64,000 nt of DNA from Methanobacteriaceae archaeon (GTDB lineage: Archaea; Methanobacteriota; Methanobacteria; Methanobacteriales; Methanobacteriaceae). Below are positions 50,359-59,807 of this stretch, piece after piece; the stretch's first letter is position 1, and each line of letters opens with the position of its first letter. Position numbers and translations under genes: made by a program. The notes under the pieces are model-generated. The model saw nothing but the letters and a program-made list of their open reading frames with translations, did not search any database and had not been told where the DNA came from. The stretch spans positions 186,001 through 250,000 of the forward strand of contig JACBOA010000007.1 in assembly GCA_013403005.1 (NCBI GenBank), written 5' to 3'.

Positions 50359-51180
50359 ATGGACATAAGAGAAGGAAAAACTAAATTCTTGATTAGGTTA
50401 GGTGTATCCTCTATGAAGCAATTCTTAATCACACCTGCAGCAGGTAAAAGGTTAATTGCCAAGGCTATTGCCAGTTATCCACCTCTTGAAGAAGCACTTG
50501 AGTCAGGAACAGTTGTTATTATTGCTGGAACAACCAACGGTTATGTGGCTGAGGAGGTCCTCTCAAAAATTGGTCAAATTGACGGATTCTCCAGAAAGAG
50601 ATTCTTCAGGGGCATCGTACTCCCACCCACCATGGTAAGGAAGGAAGATGGACGTTTACTGGATGAAAGCGAATTTCATGGAGATGTGGTAATTGTAAAT
50701 GGTGTTTGGAAGAAGGGTTTGAGCATATTCGATGTGGTTGATGACCTTAAAGAGGGAGATATTGTTATTAAAGGGGCTAACGCCCTAGAAATGCCTCGAA
50801 AGAAAGCAGCTATCTATATTGGTCATCCTCAGGCTGGAACCATAGGTGCATCATTGCAGGCAGTGGTTGGCAGACGTGTGCGGTTGGTTCTGCCAGTGGG
50901 TTTGGAAAAAAGAGTCATCTCGGACTTAGATGAACTGGCACTGAAATTAAACTCTCCTGGTGCACAGGGACCCCGGTTACTACCTGTGGTAGGTGAAGTA
51001 TTCACAGAAATAGAAGCTATATCCCTTTTATCTGGTGCTACAGCAGAAATGGTGGCTGCCGGTGGAGTGGCAGGAGCAGAAGGTTCAGTCTCACTAGCAA
51101 TCAGTGGCACAAATCAGGAAATAGAAGATGCACAGAAAATAATAATGTCAGTTTACAAAGAACCTGGTTTTTCTTTCTAA
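50359..51180 (+). CDS. conserved protein of unknown function
   Basis: The product has 273 residues from ATG 50359, or 255 from ATG 50413, which has the better ribosome site (aggttaggtg, 8 bases upstream). It has a central alpha/beta core: GTVVIIAGTTNGYVAEEVLS, then DVVIVNGVWKKGLSIFDVV, and GDIVIKGANALEMPRKKAAI. GHPQAGTIGASLQAVVGRRV is Gly-rich and may bind a nucleotide or phosphate. VAAGGVAGAEGSVSLAISG sits near the end. It lies 43 bases after the HisG-family gene, so the two are likely cotranscribed. No function is recognised. Confidence 0.6.
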   Translation: MDIREGKTKFLIRLGVSSMKQFLITPAAGKRLIAKAIASYPPLEEALESGTVVIIAGTTNGYVAEEVLSKIGQIDGFSRKRFFRGIVLPPTMVRKEDGRLLDESEFHGDVVIVNGVWKKGLSIFDVVDDLKEGDIVIKGANALEMPRKKAAIYIGHPQAGTIGASLQAVVGRRVRLVLPVGLEKRVISDLDELALKLNSPGAQGPRLLPVVGEVFTEIEAISLLSGATAEMVAAGGVAGAEGSVSLAISGTNQEIEDAQKIIMSVYKEPGFSF

Positions 51181-51256
51181 CTACACAAATCTAAATGTGC
51201 TTTAAAAATTGCTTTTAAAATTATTCTAATTCTTTTTTCTTTTTAAAATTTATAAT

Positions 51257-53839
51257 TCAAATATCACCAATCTCCTTAATAATGGCCTGATGCATTCTTC
51301 TTATGAATTCTATCCTTTCCTCATACTTCAACACGTCCAAGTACCCTTGAGAAACCAGATTGAAAGCAAAAGGTGAAGGTATCCTGGTGTTAATTTGTTT
51401 AATATCCATTTTTCCACTTTCAAGCAATTCTAAAACTTTTTTAGCATTCTTCACATCCATGAAGTCTTCCATAACCTCTCGACGTGCTTCCTTGAGGATG
51501 GAAAAGTTAGGATCCAGTTCTTTAACAAATTTAAGCAGAATTTTGCCTTTAACTTGTTGGCGACCCACAGATTTCTCCTGCCCCTTGTAACGTCGCAGGA
51601 TCATGAGTGATCGTCCAGCACAGTGTCTGAAGCGTCCAGCAAGTGTTTCTGTCCGATCGATGGCTTCTTTAAGGTATTCCTCCAGATTTTCAGCACTTAG
51701 CTCTTTCAATGCTTCCAGACCGCCAATTTTACCCTCACTGGAAAGGTAGAACCCGTTATCAGATATGGAAATCATCACGTCATGCCGGTATCTTCTAGCT
51801 ATCACATAGGCCAGGGCACGGCTAAGTGCATCGTTAACCCTTCTGCCAAAGAGTGTATGGAAAACAACGAATTTCCGGCCACCAAAACCAGTGTAATATT
51901 CCACCAGAAGTGTTTTAAGGTTAGGGACAATTGCATAGAGGTATTGCTCCCGGAAGTACTGGTAAATAGAGTGGGCCGCATTGTAGTCCAGGTAAAGATA
52001 TTCGTGGATAAATTCAATAATTTCATCCTTACTTCTCCCCTTTTTAAACTCCCATTCCAGAATCCCCCGGAATTTTTGTATTTCCATGGCCAGGTCAAAG
52101 GATAAGGGTAGTTGTTCTGAAAACCAGGATGGTATGGTGGGAGGTCCAGAAGCAGGGCTTACATTGACAGTCATACCCCGGGCATAGTTGAAACGGTATA
52201 TTCGACCACCCAGTACGAAGCTATCACCCTTCCTGAGTTTCTCCATGAAATCTTCTTCAATACGACCTACTACTTCACCTCCGCATTTCACCACGGCAGC
52301 GCTGCGATCAGGGATGGTGCCAATGTTAGTGGAGTAGAGCATACGTGCCAGTTTTCCCCTTCGACCCATCCGATTTTCATCCCAGTCCACCCAGATCTTG
52401 GCATAAACGTAACGCTCCTCCAGACGGGTGTATTCACCGGCAAGGTAACTTAAAACACTCTTATAATCATCTTCAGTAAGTTCACGGTAAGGATAACTAC
52501 TCCGAATAAGTTGCAGGGCTTCATCCAAGTCCCAGCGCTGTTCAATAGCCATACCATAGATTTGTTGAGCTAAAACATCAAGACAATTCTCCGGGATGTG
52601 TATTTCGTCAATTTTACCCTCCAGGGCGTTTTTAAGGATCAGAGCACATTCCACCAGGTCATCCCGGTCAACCACCATCAATTTGCCCTTAGATTTTTCA
52701 TGAAGCTGATGACCACTCCTACCTATCCTCTGCAGAGCCCGGGAAACAGATTTTGGACTGGAAACAAGTATCACCAGGTCTATGTATCCAATATCAATAC
52801 CTAACTCCAGGCTGGTGGAAGAAACAACAACTTTCAATTTGCCTTCCTTTAGTTTGTTTTCAGCTTCCAGGCGCAGGTCCCTTGATAAGCTGGAATGGTG
52901 AGCCATTATGTTCTGGTCATGGTAACTATCTGGAAACCTTTTTTTAAGGTTAAAAACAACACTTTCCGTTCCACTGCGGGTGTTGGTGAAAATAAGGGTG
53001 GTTTGATGTTCCTGGATGAGATCATGAAGCATCTTATACATGGCTTTATTGGTTTCATCAGGATCAGTGGCTATAATATCCTTTACTGGACAGACAACTT
53101 CCATGTCTAATTGTTTAAGGTAATTAACATCCACGATAAGACAATCCCGTGGCTGGCCATAACTGTAACCCACCAGAAACTGGGCCATCCTTTCCAAGGG
53201 GTGGACAGTAGCACTGAGACCGATGCGGACGAATCCGCCTGTAAGGTGATCCAATCGTTCCAGGCTCAAACTTAGATGGACTCCACGTTTGTTTTCAGCC
53301 AGGGAGTGAATTTCATCAACAATCACGTACCGAACCTTGGACAATTTTTCCCTGAATTTGGGAGCGCAGAGGAGTATTGAGAGAGATTCAGGAGTGGTGA
53401 TGAGTATGTGAGGTGGATTTTTAAGCATCTTAGAACGTTCATATTGAGTTGTGTCCCCGGTTCGAACCGCTTTTCGAATACCTAGCTTCCTTTCTGCAAT
53501 TTTTTCAATTTCAGATAAGGGTTCTTCCAGGTTCTTTTCAATATCATTGTCCAGGGCCTTCAGGGGTGATATGTAAAGGCAGTAAACACGATCTTCCAGT
53601 ATATCCTGTTCTGCCAGGCGGGTGAGTTCGCTGATAATGGATAAAAAAGCAGTGAGGGTTTTACCTGAACCTGTAGGTGAGGATACCAAGACATTTTTTC
53701 CCTGGTGAATGTCCACAATGGACTGGCGCTGAGCCTCAGAAAAGGTTTCAAACTTTGCCTGGAACCATTCACGAGCCCAGGGATGTAAAATTTTATAAAT
53801 ATCCTTATCAGAATACTTCTTTTTCTGTCTTGAGATCAT
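51257..53839 (-). CDS. lhr: Lhr-type ATP-dependent helicase (Lhr core)
   Basis: The product has 860 residues. Motifs of the Lhr helicases are VSSPTGSGKTLTAFL (Walker A, about 52-66), YVIVDEIHSLAENKRGVHLS (DEIH), GLSATVHP, LIFTNTRSGTE, VVSSTSLELGIDIG and LQRIGRSGHQ. The C-terminal winged-helix/beta-barrel core follows (VVGRIEEDFMEKLRKGDSFV, VFHTLFGRRVNDALSRALAY). Lhr proteins act in DNA repair. It lies downstream of a metallophosphoesterase gene on the same strand, a pairing known also in bacteria. Confidence 0.93.
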   Translation of the reverse strand: MISRQKKKYSDKDIYKILHPWAREWFQAKFETFSEAQRQSIVDIHQGKNVLVSSPTGSGKTLTAFLSIISELTRLAEQDILEDRVYCLYISPLKALDNDIEKNLEEPLSEIEKIAERKLGIRKAVRTGDTTQYERSKMLKNPPHILITTPESLSILLCAPKFREKLSKVRYVIVDEIHSLAENKRGVHLSLSLERLDHLTGGFVRIGLSATVHPLERMAQFLVGYSYGQPRDCLIVDVNYLKQLDMEVVCPVKDIIATDPDETNKAMYKMLHDLIQEHQTTLIFTNTRSGTESVVFNLKKRFPDSYHDQNIMAHHSSLSRDLRLEAENKLKEGKLKVVVSSTSLELGIDIGYIDLVILVSSPKSVSRALQRIGRSGHQLHEKSKGKLMVVDRDDLVECALILKNALEGKIDEIHIPENCLDVLAQQIYGMAIEQRWDLDEALQLIRSSYPYRELTEDDYKSVLSYLAGEYTRLEERYVYAKIWVDWDENRMGRRGKLARMLYSTNIGTIPDRSAAVVKCGGEVVGRIEEDFMEKLRKGDSFVLGGRIYRFNYARGMTVNVSPASGPPTIPSWFSEQLPLSFDLAMEIQKFRGILEWEFKKGRSKDEIIEFIHEYLYLDYNAAHSIYQYFREQYLYAIVPNLKTLLVEYYTGFGGRKFVVFHTLFGRRVNDALSRALAYVIARRYRHDVMISISDNGFYLSSEGKIGGLEALKELSAENLEEYLKEAIDRTETLAGRFRHCAGRSLMILRRYKGQEKSVGRQQVKGKILLKFVKELDPNFSILKEARREVMEDFMDVKNAKKVLELLESGKMDIKQINTRIPSPFAFNLVSQGYLDVLKYEERIEFIRRMHQAIIKEIGDI

Positions 53840-53983
53840 TTTATCCTAGTAGTAACTGAATCTTGAAATTATGTCTTTCTATTTTTTTTAACCTTACAAG
53901 TTTAGTGTAACAGTTAATCATCGTGAAATTCCATTTTAATATGATTTAATCTTATATATTCTAAAGTTGCCTGGGTTTTTCTC

Positions 53984-54748
53984 TTAAAATTCACTGAAAT
54001 GAGGGTCATACTTGTAAGGTTCCTCTTGGACCTTTAAAAGATGACCTATTTTTCCGAAATAAAAAGTTTCAAAGTTTTCAACCCCGTAAACTTCCATATT
54101 GTCGGGTTTGGATTCTTTCAAAAATGGTGAGAGAACTTTCTCATGCAGAATATCGGATCCTTCGCTGATAAAGTTAAATGAAGGCATTACAATTATTTTT
54201 TTATCCCTGAAATACCCTGCCAGGAAGCATTTAATTTTTTCCATTCTTTCACCACTTCTGATTCCCACGGATGGATGTTCATGCCCTATTACAATAGTTT
54301 CTTCTTTAATTTCGTCCCATTTTTCTGGGATTTGATCACCATGCATTACCATAAAATTGCCTGTTGAAAAATTTGGATAAACATCTAAATCTGTTTTTGC
54401 AGCGATTATGGGTGTCAGGGGGTCATGGTTACCCTTGATGAGTATTATCTCCTGAAATCTCTCTTTCAGGTAATCAATGAATTTTATGGTTTCTTTCCAT
54501 TCCTGGCGGTTGATTTTTCCAAATTCGTGTTTCAAATCTCCATTAATGATAATTTTAGCACAATCACTACGCAAATGAATTTCTTCCATTCTTTTTATTA
54601 TTTTAGGATACTGAAATTTTGGGATCATGATTCCCTGATAGTTAAGTGCTTCCTCATAACCCAGATGAAGATCTGATATAACCAGATAATCATCTATTTC
54701 CAGGGCTAAATCACATATATTTGCACCGTAAATATTATCACAAGTCAT
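53984..54748 (-). CDS. Lhr-associated metallophosphoesterase (COG1407/PdeM-type)
   Basis: The product has 254 residues. The calcineurin-like motifs are all present: ISDLHLGYEEAL, IINGDLKHEFG, IKGNHDPLTP, VMHGDQIPE and IGHEHPSVGIR. A GYFRDKKIIVMPSFNFISEG segment near the end is typical of COG1407. Relatives are found with Lhr-type helicases and DNA ligases and probably act in DNA end processing (established by association only). It is 144 bases upstream of the lhr gene on the same strand. It is cytosolic, without a signal peptide. Confidence 0.9.
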   Translation of the reverse strand: MTCDNIYGANICDLALEIDDYLVISDLHLGYEEALNYQGIMIPKFQYPKIIKRMEEIHLRSDCAKIIINGDLKHEFGKINRQEWKETIKFIDYLKERFQEIILIKGNHDPLTPIIAAKTDLDVYPNFSTGNFMVMHGDQIPEKWDEIKEETIVIGHEHPSVGIRSGERMEKIKCFLAGYFRDKKIIVMPSFNFISEGSDILHEKVLSPFLKESKPDNMEVYGVENFETFYFGKIGHLLKVQEEPYKYDPHFSEF

Positions 54749-55047
54749 ATATGTCCTCTAATATTAGAAAAAATATTTAAAATCCTTTTTGTTAGGATTT
54801 ACGTTTATGTGGACAAATTGTTAGGAAAAATTATCTGGATTTTTTATTGATTCTAAGCGAAATTGAAAATATTATTAATTGGTGGGGAATTGTAATATAA
54901 TACTAAAGCTATCCAGGTTTCAATTTTATTGATTAAATTCAATAATTTTAATTCTAGGTAATTATTACCATTAGGAAAATTTGTTTATAAATGTTTTTGT
55001 GGGAATAAGTAATCAGAAAACTAATAAAATGACTGTTGATGTTAGTG

Positions 55048-55308
55048 TTATTTGATAATTCTTTTAGGCCACAACCATGGGAAAAATAGGTGTATTAATA
55101 GCAAAAGTAGGAATGGTAGGAAAATTGCGGTGTGAATCTGGAATGAAAGGGTTTTATCCAGTAAACCACTGCTTAACCATTCTATAGTCTGGTAATAGGT
55201 TATTCCCAGGCCAGATATGATAACCATGCAAATGATAATTAGGAGAATGATGTGAACAGTTTTTTTAGTGGTTGCCAGGTCCATTTTTTCAACCTTCGGT
55301 ATTTTCAT
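55048..55308 (-). CDS. small two-helix membrane protein, probable partner of the molybdoprotein
   Basis: The product has 86 residues with two membrane helices: IILLIIICMVIISGLGITYY and IHTAIFLPFLLLLLIHLFFP. Histidines lie in helix 1 (TVHIILL) and helix 2 (QIHTAIF, LLIHLFF), which could ligate haem b as in membrane partners of sulfite-oxidase-fold enzymes (inference). It lies 57 bases downstream of the molybdoprotein gene on the same strand. The sequence could also be a general DUF4405-like cytochrome subunit. There is no signal peptide. Confidence 0.6.
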   Translation of the reverse strand: MKIPKVEKMDLATTKKTVHIILLIIICMVIISGLGITYYQTIEWLSSGLLDKTLSFQIHTAIFLPFLLLLLIHLFFPWLWPKRIIK

Positions 55309-55365
55309 AACTGTTAATAGAATGGTTGCATGTTAGAAATGATATAGTAGTTTAAACTCTCCAGA

Positions 55366-56031
55366 TCATTTTAAAAAGCTCTCATTGAGGTTTCCCAGAT
55401 TGGAGTAGCCTCTGCTTTCCCAGTATCCCTGGTAGTTAGGGTTGTCAGATAGTTCAATCTTGTTAATCCATTTAATCCACTTGTATCCCCATTTACTCTC
55501 TGCCACCAGCTGGAATGGGAATCCTCGTTCAGGCGGTAAGGTGGCATTGTTCATTTTGTAGGCCATGATTATCTGCTTCTTCTGGATATATTCCAGGGGG
55601 AATGAGGTTGAATATCCATCAACTGCATAAAAAATTATGGTGTTGGCTTGGGGTAAAGGTTGAACTTCATTTAAAATGTCTTTAACCATTACTCCCTGCC
55701 ATAGAATATTAACACTCCAACCTTCCACACAGTCCAGTTTAACTACTTTCTGGTAACTTTGAAAACCCTTTATCTGGTCGTAGGTGTAATTTCTGGGATT
55801 CAAAACTAAACCAGTAACTTCTAAGGAATAGTTGTTAATATCAACACGTTGGGTTCCTTTAATGGAGTTTTCACGGAAGTCATTTACAGAGGAGAGTTGC
55901 TCTCCCTGATACTCTCTAACCTCCACCGAATCAAGGGGTATAGATGATGGCTGGAGGAAGCCCAGACTAAGAGTAATTGCCAGGAGCATGATAAAAGCAA
56001 TGGAACTTATGGCAATGAATTGCTTATTCAT
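55366..56031 (-). CDS. sulfite-oxidase-fold molybdopterin-dependent oxidoreductase
   Basis: The product has 221 residues. An N-terminal membrane helix or uncleaved signal (FIAISSIAFIMLLAITLSLG) exports it. The molybdenum-binding core has VVKLDCVEGWSVNILWQGVM with the metal Cys at 101, FYAVDGYSTSFPLEYIQKKQ, and RGFPFQLVAESKWGYKWIKW. It is short, a single-domain relative of MsrP/YedY. The probable partner is the small membrane protein downstream. Molybdopterin would come from the moaC route. The substrate is unknown; methionine sulfoxide repair outside the cell is one option. Confidence 0.85.
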   Translation of the reverse strand: MNKQFIAISSIAFIMLLAITLSLGFLQPSSIPLDSVEVREYQGEQLSSVNDFRENSIKGTQRVDINNYSLEVTGLVLNPRNYTYDQIKGFQSYQKVVKLDCVEGWSVNILWQGVMVKDILNEVQPLPQANTIIFYAVDGYSTSFPLEYIQKKQIIMAYKMNNATLPPERGFPFQLVAESKWGYKWIKWINKIELSDNPNYQGYWESRGYSNLGNLNESFLK

Positions 56032-56143
56032 TTTTCCCCCTAATTCTTATTCATAAGAGAAGGTTAAGTTATTATTTAATAATTCTGCCTATTGGGCTAT
56101 TGAAAGCTTTTTAGGGATATTTTATTTCCATTCATTTTTTTTT

Positions 56144-57688
56144 TTACTTTTCACTGTATACTTGAGTAACTGGTAAATTTCGCAGCCATCCCAGGTCACT
56201 CTGGTATAACATACGGATATCCTTAATTCCCAGGCGTATCATGGCCAGGCGTTCAATTCCCAGTCCAAATGCAGCAACGGGTGTTTCCACACCCAAGGGT
56301 TCTAAAACTTCGGGGCGGAACATTCCAGATCCTCCCAGTTCAATCCAGCTTTCCTTTTCTGGCAGGTAAATCTCACATTCAGTTGATAGATATGTGTAGG
56401 GGAAATATGCTGGGCGGAAACGCACCTCAAAACCTAACTGATGGTAAAATTCCTTCAATATTCCCAGGAGGTTCTTGAAGTTTATATCCTCTGCAGCTAT
56501 GATTCCCTCCACCTGATGGAATTCTGGTAGGTGCTTGTAGGTTATGGTTTCCCTGCGAAATACCCGGCCCACTGAGAACATTTTAAGGGGTGGTTGGTTA
56601 TGAGCCAGGAAACGTGCAGATACGCATGTGGTGTGAGTTCTAAGTACGGACTGGCGGGCTATCTCTTTATCCCACTGGTATCCCCAACCTTCGCTTCCAG
56701 TTTCTCCTCCGTCTTCATGGGCCTTTCCCACCCTTTGCACCAGATCATCAGGGGGTAAATGGGTGCTTTCAGGTGATTTAACATAGAATGTATCCTGCAT
56801 TTCACGTGCAGCATGATCTTGAGGTTGAAAAAGGCAGTCAAAGTTCCAGAAGGCAGATTCCAGGATTGTTCCCCGAGATTCAGTGAAACCCAAATTCAGG
56901 AAAATCCTACGTATTTCTTGAATAGTACGCTGAAGAGGATGCATTTTCCCGGAGAAAGAGAGAGGGTGTTCTGCATTTATATCATAACCTCTGTAGTGAA
57001 GGTTTTTCCAAGCACCAGTTTTTAATTGTTCGTGAGTTAACTGGGTGGCTTCTTCCCTAATCTCAAAACCATGTTCAAGAATCTCTTGACCTTTATCTGT
57101 TATTTTAAGGGTGTAATTTGAACTTTTATTTATGTTAATTAGTCCTTTCCTTTTTTTCAGCTGCTGGAATCCTTCCCTGAGGGATGATGATAAACCTCCT
57201 AGGGTTAACATTTTCCCGGAGTTCATAATGGTTTCCAGGAGAATTTCATCGATTCCGGGTTTTGCTAATGCCTTCTCACCTTGCCCAGTAATAGTCACAT
57301 TGCCTTTGTCTAATTGAGCCCAACCTTTTTTAAGGAGCCAGCCTATGGCAATTTTAACTTCTGAAGGATCTATCCCAGATTTAACTGCCAGATCCTTCAT
57401 ATGGATAGTATGATCCTTATGGAGGGCTTCCAGTATTTTTCTCTCAGGTAATCCTTCCTGAGCATATTCGGCGCCTGAGGGGCCCAGGCTTAACAATTCA
57501 TCCACATCTTTTTCTACTTTTATGATTCCTTTAGATTCCAGTGCCCCTGCAGCACTCATCACCTGCTTTATGTCTAAATCTTCTGATTGGGCCACATCTT
57601 CAGGAAATGTTTCTCCACCTGCCTCGCCAATGGCCTTTAACACCTTCTTCTCATAGAGGTGCATTTCATTGATGATCTTCTCTAACAT
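56144..57688 (-). CDS. pheS: phenylalanine-tRNA ligase alpha subunit
   Basis: The product has 514 residues from ATG 57688, 5 bases after the ribosome site gaggt; a TTG at 57700 would add four residues. The archaeal/eukaryotic-type N-terminal half holds winged-helix tRNA-binding domains (residues 1-230). The class II core has HPLSFSGKMHPLQRTIQEIR, FRRETITYKHLPEFHQVEGI (motif 2) and AFGLGIERLAMIRLGIKDIR (motif 3). PheT is not in this window. The gene follows a short gap after the CitG-like gene on the same strand. Confidence 0.96.
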   Translation of the reverse strand: MLEKIINEMHLYEKKVLKAIGEAGGETFPEDVAQSEDLDIKQVMSAAGALESKGIIKVEKDVDELLSLGPSGAEYAQEGLPERKILEALHKDHTIHMKDLAVKSGIDPSEVKIAIGWLLKKGWAQLDKGNVTITGQGEKALAKPGIDEILLETIMNSGKMLTLGGLSSSLREGFQQLKKRKGLININKSSNYTLKITDKGQEILEHGFEIREEATQLTHEQLKTGAWKNLHYRGYDINAEHPLSFSGKMHPLQRTIQEIRRIFLNLGFTESRGTILESAFWNFDCLFQPQDHAAREMQDTFYVKSPESTHLPPDDLVQRVGKAHEDGGETGSEGWGYQWDKEIARQSVLRTHTTCVSARFLAHNQPPLKMFSVGRVFRRETITYKHLPEFHQVEGIIAAEDINFKNLLGILKEFYHQLGFEVRFRPAYFPYTYLSTECEIYLPEKESWIELGGSGMFRPEVLEPLGVETPVAAFGLGIERLAMIRLGIKDIRMLYQSDLGWLRNLPVTQVYSEK

Positions 57689-57828
57689 GTTATACCTCAA
57701 GAATTATTAGGAAATTAATCTAGCATAAATACCCTAACATAAACTTAACACCATTTTTTGTAATCCTTGGCGATTATTAACAGTTAATGCCATTTTTTAT
57801 AACTTAAAATCTTTTTTTCCATTTTACT

Positions 57829-58800
57829 TTAGTAATTTGATTTTATTTTATAATCACTTAAATTTTTTAAATATGCCATCATTATGGATGATGCAGTGAA
57901 ATCTGCAGTTGTACCTGGATTCAAACCATTTTTTATCATTTCTTGGTCGAATTTCTCCAGAAGCAGTTTTCCATGTTTAGTTAAGATTCCTCCCTCCTTT
58001 AATATGGACTTTGCACGGTCTGATACTTCCCTTGCTTTTTCATCACCATATTTTCGACTGATGAGAGTGTCGGGGATCTGGGAGAGAATGGTAAGGAAAG
58101 TTTGCACTGTGGCCTTGTTAGTACCATGATATGATTGAATCTTTCTAAATAGGGGGTAACCAATATCAAAAGTTACTGGCATCTTTTGGGTGAGTTCATA
58201 GGAAATACGATCCCATTCAGAGGAGATTTCAAGAACCCTGAACATATTAATCTCTTCATCCAGGAGTCTCTGGGCAGAACTATCACTGCCCACGTCTAAT
58301 TCATTCTGCTCACCCATACCCCCAGCATCAGCAATATTAATAGCCTTATAAAGATTCACAGCATCCTGGGGGGTGGTTGACTTCATGATCTGGTCGATTT
58401 TATCCCTGAAACCATCTATATATTTCTCTTCCATCTCAGGTCTATTTTCAACTATTTCCACATCAGGAGTCATGCCTGCAGCTACACAGATGGGAGTAAG
58501 TAACATAACAATACCCAGGTTGGTGTTATTCGCAACCCAGTGGTCAGTTTCAATAACTGCTTCTAAGATCAACTGTCCCAAGCCAATTTCATTCCATTTC
58601 TCAGGTTGTTCTTGATATTTGAAACCTTTTTCCGCTGCTCTCTGCATGGTTTCTCCTATGGCTATACCACTAAGGAGAAAATCCTCGAATACCATGTCCG
58701 GAAAGTTCTGTGTTCTGTGAACATTACCTGGTTTAGGGTGTCCGCTCACTTCCAGTACTGAAGCAATCTGGGCACATTTAGCCACATAAACAGGATCCAA
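57829..58800 (-). CDS. CitG-like (triphosphoribosyl-dephospho-CoA synthase family) protein
   Basis: The product has 323 residues. AQIASVLEVSGHPKPGNVHR then FEDFLLSGIAIGE is the family opening with the G-x-P-K-P-G-N-V-x-R motif. Later parts have TNLGIVMLLTPICVAAGMTP and NIADAGGMGEQNELDV, then YHGTNKATVQTFLTILSQIP. CitG transfers ATP-derived ribosyl groups to dephospho-CoA for citrate lyase, which methanogens do not use. The archaeal relatives probably act on another phosphoribosyl compound in coenzyme synthesis (inference). The start is TTG after gaggtga. It lies 23 bases after hemB, so the two form an operon. Confidence 0.85.
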   Translation of the reverse strand: MDPVYVAKCAQIASVLEVSGHPKPGNVHRTQNFPDMVFEDFLLSGIAIGETMQRAAEKGFKYQEQPEKWNEIGLGQLILEAVIETDHWVANNTNLGIVMLLTPICVAAGMTPDVEIVENRPEMEEKYIDGFRDKIDQIMKSTTPQDAVNLYKAINIADAGGMGEQNELDVGSDSSAQRLLDEEINMFRVLEISSEWDRISYELTQKMPVTFDIGYPLFRKIQSYHGTNKATVQTFLTILSQIPDTLISRKYGDEKAREVSDRAKSILKEGGILTKHGKLLLEKFDQEMIKNGLNPGTTADFTASSIMMAYLKNLSDYKIKSNY

Positions 58801-58823
58801 ACTTTCACCTCAACATCCATTCC

Positions 58824-59807
58824 TCAACACTTTTCATCCAGTTTCCCTTCTAAAAACTCCGGAGCAAAATGGGAGATGATAAGGTCGGCTCCAGCTCTTT
58901 TTATAGATAAAAGAGATTCGTAAATGCAATCTTCCGTGAGATACCCTGCTTCAATCCCAGCCCGAAGCATGGAATACTCTCCACTCACCTGATAGGCTGC
59001 AGTAGGAACTCTGAAAGTATTTTTAACCCGGTGGATGACATCAAGGTAGCTCAGGGCAGGTTTTACCATCAATATATCCGCACCCTCTTCTAGATCCAGT
59101 TTGGTTTCCAGGAGTGCTTCTTCTACATTTGAGGGGCTCATCTGATGAGTTCTACGATCTCCGAAGGATGGTGCTGAGCACACTGCATCCCGGAATGGTG
59201 CATAAAATGATGAAGCATATTTAGCTGCATAGGACATGATTAAGGTATTTTGAAAACCCGCATCATCTAGCATATTACGGATAACACCCACCCTACCATC
59301 CATCATATCTGAAGGGGCCACTATATCCGCACCTGCTTCAGCATGACTGAGAGCGGTTTTTGCCAAAAGATGCAGACTTTCATCGTTTAATATCTCACCC
59401 TCCTCAACTATTCCACAGTGACCATGGGTGGTGTACTGGCAGAGACAAACATCAGTGATAACCACCAGACCAGTTTCTTTTTTCAATCTTCGCACTGTCT
59501 GCTGCACAATCCCATCATCTGCATAAGCAGAGCTGCCCATTTCATCTTTCTCTTCCGGCATTCCAAAAAGCAGCACAGACTGAAGACCCAATTTTTCCAA
59601 CCTCAGGGCCTCATCCACAGCGTCTTCCAAACTGTAACGGTACTGTCCGGGCATAGTATCGATAGGTTCACCTGCACCTTCTTCCAATTCTTCTTTGATG
59701 AAAAGGGGATAAATAAAGTCTTCTGGATTCAGGGTAGTTTCCCGGAGAATCTTCCTTATCTGAGGAGTTTTTCTTAATCTGCGCATGCGACGGGTTGGAA
59801 ACTGCAT
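58824..59807 (-). CDS. hemB: porphobilinogen synthase
   Basis: The product has 327 residues. It joins two 5-aminolevulinate molecules for tetrapyrroles such as coenzyme F430 and cobalamin. The zinc-site cysteines are in VITDVCLCQYTTHGHCGIVE. The catalytic lysines lie in SYAAKYASSFYAPFRDAV and ILMVKPALSYLDVI. The N-terminus RMRRLRKTPQIRKILRETTL is typical. It is upstream of the CitG-like gene by 23 bases on the same strand. Expression may be shared. Confidence 0.97.
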   Translation of the reverse strand: MQFPTRRMRRLRKTPQIRKILRETTLNPEDFIYPLFIKEELEEGAGEPIDTMPGQYRYSLEDAVDEALRLEKLGLQSVLLFGMPEEKDEMGSSAYADDGIVQQTVRRLKKETGLVVITDVCLCQYTTHGHCGIVEEGEILNDESLHLLAKTALSHAEAGADIVAPSDMMDGRVGVIRNMLDDAGFQNTLIMSYAAKYASSFYAPFRDAVCSAPSFGDRRTHQMSPSNVEEALLETKLDLEEGADILMVKPALSYLDVIHRVKNTFRVPTAAYQVSGEYSMLRAGIEAGYLTEDCIYESLLSIKRAGADLIISHFAPEFLEGKLDEKC

